The position numbers were made by a program, and so were the translations under genes. Below the pieces are notes generated by a model, which worked only from the letters and a program-made list of their open reading frames with translations, was not told the origin of the DNA and searched no databases. Positions 1 through 5,226 of a stretch of 6,784 nt of DNA are shown here, one piece after another. The stretch is from CAADGY01 sp900696665 (GTDB lineage: Bacteria > Acidobacteriota > Terriglobia > Bryobacterales > Bryobacteraceae). Every line of letters begins with the position of its first letter. The stretch's first letter is position 1. The stretch covers positions 1 to 6,784 of the forward strand of contig JAPSFM010000175.1 of assembly GCA_035063885.1 (NCBI GenBank). The letters are read 5' to 3'.

Positions 1-75
1 GCAGCGGGACGTGGTTTGGAACCTTCTCCTGCAAGACGGTTCCGAGGGGCCTTCCCTCATCGACTACTCAGTTAC
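1..75. other. Left-edge non-coding stretch
   Basis: This is the region downstream of the receptor gene and its terminator. I see no gene here that I can support. Two small inverted repeats are visible: GGAACC at 18-23 with GGTTCC at 38-43, and GAGGG at 44-48 with CCCTC at 54-58 around a 5-base loop. Neither is followed by a T tract on either strand. They could belong to the leader or regulatory region of a gene to the left, but nothing decides this. Confidence 0.3.
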
Positions 76-107
76 GCAAAAAAGGCGTCTGTCGCCGCCT
101 CTTTTGC
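76..107 (-). terminator. Intrinsic terminator of the receptor gene, possibly bidirectional
   Basis: On the minus strand the sequence reads GCAAAAGAGGCG, an 8-base loop (plus positions 88-95), then CGCCTTTTTTGC. The arms at 76-87 and 96-107 pair over 12 positions, with one G-U wobble in the minus-strand RNA. The GC-rich core lies next to the loop, and a run of six T falls in the 3' arm, as in a classical rho-independent terminator. It begins 11 bases after the TGA stop of the receptor gene. On the plus strand the same hairpin ends in CTTTT, so it could also stop a convergent transcript, though less strongly because the wobble becomes an A-C mismatch. Confidence 0.85.
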
Positions 108-118
108 TCATGGCACAC

Positions 119-3100
119 TCAGAATAAAAGCTTCAACGCAAACTGAATCTGCCGCGATGTAGAGTTCCCTGTGCTGTTGATTGTTCCGAACGCCGCCGTC
201 CCAAAAGATCCGTTTGGGACGGAGAACTTGGGGGTGTTTGTGAGATTGAAGAACTCGGTTCGAAACTGTAGTTGCATTCGCTCGCGTAGTGCGAACTCCT
301 TGAAAACCGAGCAATCCAAGCCTTTCTGGCTGGGTCCATACAGGATATTGCGGCCAGCATTGCCAATCTGGTACAGTGGCTGCAACTCAAAAGCTGCCGC
401 GTCGATATAGCGATGGATGGTCGGGTTCGGGAGCGTACCCACCCCTACGCGATTCGGCCGGTCTCCTCCGCCGGTATTGGCACGTGACGAGGAGTTCGAA
501 ACAGTAAAGCTCTGGCCGCTTTGCAATACCAGCACTCCGTTGATCTGCCACCCCTTGCCAAGGACGCCGGCCACTCCCCGAAGGTTGTTACCGAACGGCA
601 AGGCATAGTTCGAGAGCACCACAAACCGATGCCGGATGTCCAGATCGGAATTTCCCCGCTCCAGGCTGCGGTTCGTAGACAGTTGAGGATAAGGTCCAGC
701 GCTGGGCTTCCCCCCGGATGACACCCCAATGTTGTCGTCAATACTGTGCGCCCACGTATAGTTGGCGGACAGATTCAGCCCCCGCGACATGCGGTGTTCC
801 AAGTTCATTTGAAGCGCGTGGTAGTTCCCTGTCCCAGTACTTTCATGCATCCTAATATTACTCAGGTTTGGGAATAACTTAGCGTACTGCCGGCGGGGTG
901 CAATTGGTCCAGGTCCCGGCGACGCAAGATTTACGTTGAAGACGTTCCATTGGTTACGGCTCAAGGCACCAACATAACTGGCGCTTACCATCACGTTGGC
1001 TGCCACCTTTTGCTGCAAAGTGAGATTATACTGTTGCACTTTGGGAGTTTTTCGGTCCAACGACGCGCTGTTAATACCTCCGCTTACCAGTAGCGGATCA
1101 GTCGAATCCGGAATGGGCAAAGGGAATCCGTCACTCAACGAATTCGTCGGCGTTAAGGGTGTATTGGAAACGGCCAGGCTGGAGGTGAAGGGTGGGGTTG
1201 CCATCGATGAGATTGAGCCTCCGATCGCCGGGACCCAAGTAATGCCATACCCTCCCCTGAGCACCGTGCTTGGGCTCATGGTCCAAGCAAACCCAAACCG
1301 CGGCGCAATATTCTTCCAATCCGTCGGCACGCCAGCGGTGCGTGAGACGCCGTCTTTGCCGGCGACCAGTAGCTTTCCAGCGGCAAGGTCTATGTTCCCG
1401 ATTCGATCGGCCACCTCCGTAACAGGGGTGAACAGCTCCCACCGCACGCCTAAGTTGAGTGTCAGCGAAGAGCTCACTTTCCAATCATCCTGCACGTAAG
1501 CAGCAACCTCGCTCATCCTCAAGCCAGGCCAGACCAGAAGACGGTAACGCTGGGTCGCATGCGGGAAGCCCAACAGAAAGCTTGCCATCGCATCGCCGCT
1601 CCGTGGAACCGCCCCGGACGGGTCATTGGTGAAATTACTGTTGAAACTATAAAGACCTCTACCACTCGGTTCATTGAACTTTGTATATTGGCACCGCCTG
1701 AAGTCGGCGCCGGCCTTGATCGTGTGCCGATCTCGGCTATAAGTCAGGCTACCCAGGTACTGAAAGGTATTGTCGATGACGTTTATGGGGATCGATCCTG
1801 AGTCGCCCAGTGGCAGATAGCCGGAAATCGTCACGAGGGTCAGCCCAGAACTGAGCAGGTCCAGATTGGCGTTGGGAATACCGAATTCCTGACTGACATT
1901 CTTCCCGTAGTTGGGCGGGAGTGTCGCTATCGAATAGCGGGAATAGCCACCCTTCAATTCGGCAACCATCTGTGGGCTTACGATGTGGACGTAATTCAAA
2001 TGTAGCCCCTGAGCAACCTGCGTGGCCGGTCCGACATAGTTCGTGCTGCCTCCGGGCTCTATATCGCCCTTCCGAGGCAACGGCCCGGGGATGAGAGAGC
2101 CTGTGTGGTTAAACGAATAGCGCGCATAGAAAAGGTCGTTTTGTGAAATACCGTGGTCCAGGCGAATGTCCGTGGTGTAGCTATCCTCTTTCTTCACGGC
2201 GTTGCTGAGATAGTTGTTGGCTAACGCCGGGATCTGCGCCGTAGGGTAGAGATCGACATACTTGAGAGCGATTGGACTAAGCCGGCTCGCCGGAATAAGA
2301 TCGGCCGGGAAGCGGGTCCGGAGGAATCCGTCAGGCTGCGCCGGGTCTTCCCGGATCGACAGGGGATCGAAGATTGGCTTGATTCCGGCAAAATCACCGC
2401 TCTTCATCTGTTCCGTCGGGATTGTATTGAGGAACGTATCAGACCTCCGCGACTTGAATGCTTCGAAATCGCCGAAGAAAAAGGTGCGGTTTCTACTGAC
2501 AGGGCCTCCGATGCTTCCGCCGTACTGATTCTGACGGAGGGGTGGGATCGGGCGGATGGGAGAATCGAAAAAATTCTTCGCATCGAGCTTGTCGTTCCTG
2601 AAGAACTCAAAAAGCGATCCATGGATCTCGTTCGTTCCGGATTGGGTCACCAGATTGATGATCCCGCCTGCTGTGCGGCCGAATTCGGCGGCGTAAACAT
2701 TGGTTAATACCTTGAACTCTCGTATTGCGTCAATCGAGGGCTTGACTACGATCGTGCCAACGCCACGCTCGTTATTGTCCATGCCGTCGATCAGAAAATT
2801 GTTGACCACATCGACCTGCCCATTGATGGACACGGTGGACGTGCGCCGGCGCTCATCGGGCCGGTTGCCGCTCGTAATCGCATTTGGGAGGCCCTCATTT
2901 GCGCCTGCGGTAAGTTGCGCCAGATTTATGAAATTGCGGCCGTTCAAAGGCAGATCCTGAACTGCTTCCTGGTTCACCAGATCCCCCAGTGTGGCGCTTT
3001 CATTTTGCAGCAGCGGCGCGTCTGCCGTGACCAGAATGCTCTCCTTTGCCTCGCCGACGTCCAGGACAAAATCGATTCGGGCTGCCTGATTTGCATGCAA

Positions 3101-3388
3101 CGCGATCCCTGATCGGGTCACGGGCCGGAATCCGCGCTGCTCCACTTTGATCCGGTAGTTGCCTGGATTTAATACGGGCACCGTGTACAGGCCCGCTGCA
3201 TTTGAAACAGTCGTTCTTCCGATTCCAGTGTCGACGTTCGTTACTGTGATCTTGGTGTCTGGAACGACGGCGCCACTAGTGTCCGTGACGATTCCAGTTA
3301 GTTGAGCAGTGTTTGTCTGACCGGACGAAACCAACACACAGGTGGTCAAGAGTACGGCCAACAGCAAAATCCGGGCAAGATCGATCAT
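119..3388 (-). CDS. TonB-dependent receptor, Oar-like, with N-terminal carboxypeptidase-regulatory-like domain
   Basis: This is an outer-membrane beta-barrel receptor of 1089 residues, full length for the acidobacterial Oar-like group. It would import a ligand using energy from TonB-ExbBD. Residues 1-23 form a signal peptide with hydrophobic core ILLLAVLLTTCVLV. Residues about 28-110 match a carboxypeptidase-regulatory-like beta-sandwich (GIVTDTSGAVVPDTKITV, then GLYTVPVLNPGNYRIKV). The plug follows at about 115-255, with DLPLNGRNFINL (146-157), DGMDNN (201-206) and EFGRTAGGIINLVTQSGTNE (235-254). The rest is barrel, including the family hallmarks NYTWAHSIDDN and RGNSDLDIRHRFV. The protein ends in RQIQFALKLLF with a terminal Phe, the usual BamA-recognition ending. 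The ATG at 3388 is supported by the signal peptide and by AGGTGA six bases upstream. It is the last gene before the terminator at 76-107. The neighbours suggest a sugar or glycoside ligand, but that is inference. Hand-counted sample lines are poorer in GC than the gene at the right edge. Confidence 0.96.
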   Translation of the reverse strand: MIDLARILLLAVLLTTCVLVSSGQTNTAQLTGIVTDTSGAVVPDTKITVTNVDTGIGRTTVSNAAGLYTVPVLNPGNYRIKVEQRGFRPVTRSGIALHANQAARIDFVLDVGEAKESILVTADAPLLQNESATLGDLVNQEAVQDLPLNGRNFINLAQLTAGANEGLPNAITSGNRPDERRRTSTVSINGQVDVVNNFLIDGMDNNERGVGTIVVKPSIDAIREFKVLTNVYAAEFGRTAGGIINLVTQSGTNEIHGSLFEFFRNDKLDAKNFFDSPIRPIPPLRQNQYGGSIGGPVSRNRTFFFGDFEAFKSRRSDTFLNTIPTEQMKSGDFAGIKPIFDPLSIREDPAQPDGFLRTRFPADLIPASRLSPIALKYVDLYPTAQIPALANNYLSNAVKKEDSYTTDIRLDHGISQNDLFYARYSFNHTGSLIPGPLPRKGDIEPGGSTNYVGPATQVAQGLHLNYVHIVSPQMVAELKGGYSRYSIATLPPNYGKNVSQEFGIPNANLDLLSSGLTLVTISGYLPLGDSGSIPINVIDNTFQYLGSLTYSRDRHTIKAGADFRRCQYTKFNEPSGRGLYSFNSNFTNDPSGAVPRSGDAMASFLLGFPHATQRYRLLVWPGLRMSEVAAYVQDDWKVSSSLTLNLGVRWELFTPVTEVADRIGNIDLAAGKLLVAGKDGVSRTAGVPTDWKNIAPRFGFAWTMSPSTVLRGGYGITWVPAIGGSISSMATPPFTSSLAVSNTPLTPTNSLSDGFPLPIPDSTDPLLVSGGINSASLDRKTPKVQQYNLTLQQKVAANVMVSASYVGALSRNQWNVFNVNLASPGPGPIAPRRQYAKLFPNLSNIRMHESTGTGNYHALQMNLEHRMSRGLNLSANYTWAHSIDDNIGVSSGGKPSAGPYPQLSTNRSLERGNSDLDIRHRFVVLSNYALPFGNNLRGVAGVLGKGWQINGVLVLQSGQSFTVSNSSSRANTGGGDRPNRVGVGTLPNPTIHRYIDAAAFELQPLYQIGNAGRNILYGPSQKGLDCSVFKEFALRERMQLQFRTEFFNLTNTPKFSVPNGSFGTAAFGTINSTGNSTSRQIQFALKLLF

Positions 3389-3389
3389 T

Positions 3390-3423
3390 TTTGTTCACCT
3401 TAAACCTTTGTTCACCTCAAACC
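3390..3423 (-). repeat. 17-base tandem duplication spanning the ribosome binding site
   Basis: Two adjacent 17-base units lie directly ahead of the receptor start codon. On the minus strand they read GGTTTGAGGTGAACAAA (3423-3407) and GGTTTAAGGTGAACAAA (3406-3390). They differ at a single base. Each carries a complete AGGTGA Shine-Dalgarno core, so the leader has two equivalent ribosome-binding motifs 17 bases apart. Only the proximal one is at a productive distance from the ATG. Confidence 0.9.
3395..3400 (-). promoter_or_regulatory. Ribosome binding site of the receptor gene
   Basis: AGGTGA on the minus strand lies six bases before the ATG at 3388 and matches the anti-Shine-Dalgarno end of 16S rRNA (AGGAGGTGA). 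It supports that ATG as the start. An identical AGGTGA lies one 17-base repeat unit further upstream, at 3412-3417. Confidence 0.75.
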
Positions 3424-3429
3424 GTTATG

Positions 3430-3473
3430 CTCGGGTGCCTTTGACACGTGATGCCGCAGCGTGTCAATCCGAG
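3430..3473. promoter_or_regulatory. Long imperfect palindrome between esterase and receptor genes (operator or hairpin)
   Basis: A perfect inverted repeat TTGACACG (3441-3448) / CGTGTCAA (3460-3467) surrounds an 11-base centre. An outer arm CTCGG (3430-3434) also pairs with CCGAG (3469-3473), across an unequal internal loop of six bases versus one. The structure starts 17 bases after the TGA of the upstream esterase gene and ends 41 bases before the receptor ATG. No T tract follows on the minus strand, so it does not look like a standard intrinsic terminator. It could be a regulator binding site for the receptor gene, or an RNA hairpin that attenuates read-through or protects the 3' end of the upstream message. 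Each half-site contains TTGACA, but I found no convincing -10 box at the right spacing on either strand. Confidence 0.5.
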
Positions 3474-3489
3474 AGTGCAAATTCCTTGC

Positions 3490-5055
3490 TCATCGCCGGA
3501 AGTGGCGGGCAATGAACTGGAAGGCTTGGAGACCCTGCGCCTGGAAGACCAGCGGCGCGTTGTGTGCCACACCTTGAAGCTCCTCGTAGTCGAAGTCCAT
3601 CTTTCGTTCCTCAAGCACGGCCCGCATCCGCCGATTCGGCTCTAGAAGCTTGTCCCTGGTCCCCACTACGAGCCGCAGCGGAATCTTTCTTCGCGCGGTA
3701 GCGGCCATCGTCAAGGCCGATTGTGCGTCGAAGAGCTTCACATCATCGGCGAACATCTTCTTGAACACGGCTGGGAATCGGGGCTTCTCGAACGCTCCCG
3801 CCGTAAAGCCTCCGCTGAAGGAAACCGCGGAGCTGAAAAGCTCCGGGTACTTGCAGGCGAATTTGACGGCGCCAGCGCCGCCCATCGAGAAGCCCATCAC
3901 GGCCCGGCCTTCACGCGAGGCTATCGTCCGGATGGTCTTGTCCACGTGCGGGATCAGTTCCCGGATGAATACGGTCTCGCCCATAATCTCGCCGTCGGGT
4001 GAGTCCGCGTAGAAACTGGTCCGCCCGCACATCGCGTATACCAGGATCATGGGCGGCACCTTACCCGCACGGATCGCCCTGTCGAGAATGCCGAAAAGCT
4101 GCGGATGCGTGCTCTCGTTATCCGTCATGCCGTGCAAATAGTAAACCACCGGGAAGCGTTGGTCTGACTCGGTGTAACCCGGCGGCAGATAGAGATTGAA
4201 CCCCACAGCATGCCGCATCGAGGCGCTCTGGAACGTGCGGTGCTCAACGCCCGGAATTGGCACCTGGGGCGGGTTTGTCCATGACTCGTGGGCCGCCAGA
4301 TCATCCAGCGGCCTGACGCGGATATTCCTGAAGTAGACGACGCTCTTATCGTCGTGGGCTTGCAGCGCAAAGGTGCCGTGCGAGAGCTTCCGTGCGGTAT
4401 ACCACGGTGGGCGATCAAGAACGAAACCAGGCGGCTCCGTCCAGTCCACAACCGTCCTGCCGTTGAGTTCGATCTCCACCCGCTTGCCGCGAACGGCGAC
4501 GTGCAGGTTAAACCACTCCTTATCACGAACCAGGGCTTTGGTCACGTCCGACACGGCGTAGAGGCTACCCGTCTTTTTCTCGTCGGGGTAGGAATTGTTG
4601 ATCTGAACTTCGAAGCCGGCCTGCGGCCAGGCGTTTGCCACGAAGGCGGTATGGAAGTAGATGCCCCCGTTGGAACCGGGCTCGGTCTTGACATCGGCGG
4701 AGAACTCAAAATTCGTAAATGAGGCGCGCCCGTCCGGACCGGTATAGAACAGGTGGCACTTGGGATGGTTGCCCTGTCCCCGGATGGGCGTGCCGCGGGC
4801 ATGAGCCACGATCATGCCGTCGCGGACGGTAAACGACGCAGGGTCTTCGCTGGCCTTCCAACCGGCCAGACTCCGGCCGTCAAAGAGCAGCGTCCAGCCA
4901 GCCTTCCGCTCGGCGCTCGTGATGGTGTTCGGCGGTGCGGGTTGGCCTGCGTCGTGCCGGATGTCCGATTGCAGGAAGCCGGTCATGGGCATCTTGTGTT
5001 TCTGCGCCGTCAGTGGCAGCGTGACAAGAAGCAATGTGACGGTTAGATGTTTCAT
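3490..5055 (-). CDS. Secreted two-domain protein: DUF1080 (3-keto-disaccharide hydrolase type) fused to alpha/beta-hydrolase esterase
   Basis: The 521-residue product starts with a signal peptide (MKHLTVTLLLVTLPLTA, probable cleavage after A17). Residues about 50-250 match DUF1080, a concanavalin-like beta-sandwich family linked to 3-keto-glycoside cleavage: LLFDGRSLAGW (56-66), GSNGGIYFHT (127-136), FEVQINNS (148-155), the pattern EWFNLHVAVRG...NGRTVVDW (180-205), and GTFALQAHDDKSVVYFRNIRVRPL (start 227, end 250). Residues about 265-521 are an esterase D/feruloyl-esterase-like alpha/beta hydrolase (Pfam Esterase type). It has YLHG (306-309) in the oxyanion region, the nucleophile elbow GFSMGG with Ser390, and probable acid Asp468 (GTRD) and His498 (GVAH). 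All three triad residues are present, so activity is likely; the ester substrate is unknown. Export to the periplasm or outside follows from the signal peptide. The ATG is the first start in this frame after an upstream TGA and is preceded by AAAGGA. The fusion of the two modules is the notable point. Confidence 0.92.
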   Translation of the reverse strand: MKHLTVTLLLVTLPLTAQKHKMPMTGFLQSDIRHDAGQPAPPNTITSAERKAGWTLLFDGRSLAGWKASEDPASFTVRDGMIVAHARGTPIRGQGNHPKCHLFYTGPDGRASFTNFEFSADVKTEPGSNGGIYFHTAFVANAWPQAGFEVQINNSYPDEKKTGSLYAVSDVTKALVRDKEWFNLHVAVRGKRVEIELNGRTVVDWTEPPGFVLDRPPWYTARKLSHGTFALQAHDDKSVVYFRNIRVRPLDDLAAHESWTNPPQVPIPGVEHRTFQSASMRHAVGFNLYLPPGYTESDQRFPVVYYLHGMTDNESTHPQLFGILDRAIRAGKVPPMILVYAMCGRTSFYADSPDGEIMGETVFIRELIPHVDKTIRTIASREGRAVMGFSMGGAGAVKFACKYPELFSSAVSFSGGFTAGAFEKPRFPAVFKKMFADDVKLFDAQSALTMAATARRKIPLRLVVGTRDKLLEPNRRMRAVLEERKMDFDYEELQGVAHNAPLVFQAQGLQAFQFIARHFRR

Positions 5056-5165
5056 GCCAGTGTCCTTTCGTTTATGCCTCCTGATTGTGGAAATCCTGAC
5101 GCCGCCCCCTGGGCTCCAGCCTCATAGGCTGCGTCTTCGAACATACTTGGGAGGGCTCTCACCAT
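5052..5165 (-). CDS. Possible 37-codon upstream ORF overlapping the esterase start (ATGA)
   Basis: An ATG at 5165-5163 opens a frame of 37 codons, beginning MVRALPSM and ending NERTLA. Its TGA (5054-5052) overlaps the ATG of the DUF1080-esterase gene as ATGA. A second in-frame ATG lies at 5144-5142. A four-base ATGA overlap is the usual arrangement for translational coupling, and an AAAGGA motif sits just ahead of it. Against a real gene: no good Shine-Dalgarno sequence precedes either ATG, the peptide has no motif that I recognise (it is rich in Ala and Gly), and frames this short occur by chance in GC-rich DNA. It may be a leader peptide, a coupling ORF or nothing. Confidence 0.2.
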   Translation of the reverse strand: MVRALPSMFEDAAYEAGAQGAASGFPQSGGINERTLA

Positions 5166-5226
5166 GATTCACATATGCCTCAGTCAGGCCGGCAATTCGA
5201 ATCCCCTACCTTCTCGAAACACCAGC
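5056..5226. other. Spacer between GH-like and DUF1080-esterase genes
   Basis: This 171-base gap separates two genes on the same strand. It is long enough to hold a promoter for the downstream gene, but I found no convincing -35/-10 pair. It contains a compact hairpin CAGCCT (5117-5122) / AGGCTG (5126-5131) with a 3-base loop, and beside it a weak one, CTGG/CCAG at 5109-5119. Neither has a T tract, so a terminator for the GH-like gene is not established. CATAGGCT (5123-5130) is also the inverse of AGCCTATG at 5224-5231, which spans the stop codon of the GH-like gene. Whether the genes are co-transcribed is undecided. Confidence 0.4.
5063..5068 (-). promoter_or_regulatory. Ribosome binding site of the DUF1080-esterase gene
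   Basis: AAAGGA on the minus strand lies seven bases ahead of the ATG at 5055. A stronger AGGAGG motif is present at 5077-5082, but at 21 bases it is too far to serve this ATG, and no start codon follows it at normal spacing in this frame. The distal motif lies inside the possible 37-codon upstream ORF. Confidence 0.6.

Noticed and set aside
2..127. A plus-strand frame open from the left edge for 41 codons to TAA, which could be the tail of a convergent gene.
   Set aside because: It would run through the whole terminator hairpin and into the end of the receptor gene. The translated residues show no family feature, and an open stretch this short is expected by chance.
996..1499. A 167-codon plus-strand frame antisense to the receptor gene.
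   Set aside because: It lies wholly inside a well-supported receptor coding region, and its translation has no domain-like character. It is a shadow frame.
3441..3467. TTGACA hexamers in the palindrome as -35 promoter boxes.
   Set aside because: At 16-19 bases downstream on either strand there is no hexamer close to TATAAT. The only weak -10-like sequence (CATAAC, minus strand 3429-3424) is 32 bases from the minus-strand TTGACA.
4288..4722. A 144-codon plus-strand frame antisense to the DUF1080 module.
   Set aside because: The opposite strand encodes clear DUF1080 motifs across the same bases, so this frame is explained by codon bias of the real gene.
5186..5224. A TTCGAATCCC motif with a downstream ACACCA on the plus strand, resembling the T-arm and 3' end of a tRNA.
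   Set aside because: The bases before TTCGAAT do not pair with those after it, and no acceptor, D-arm or anticodon stem can be built upstream. It could at most be a degenerate tRNA-end remnant, and there is no integrase or second copy to suggest an attachment site.
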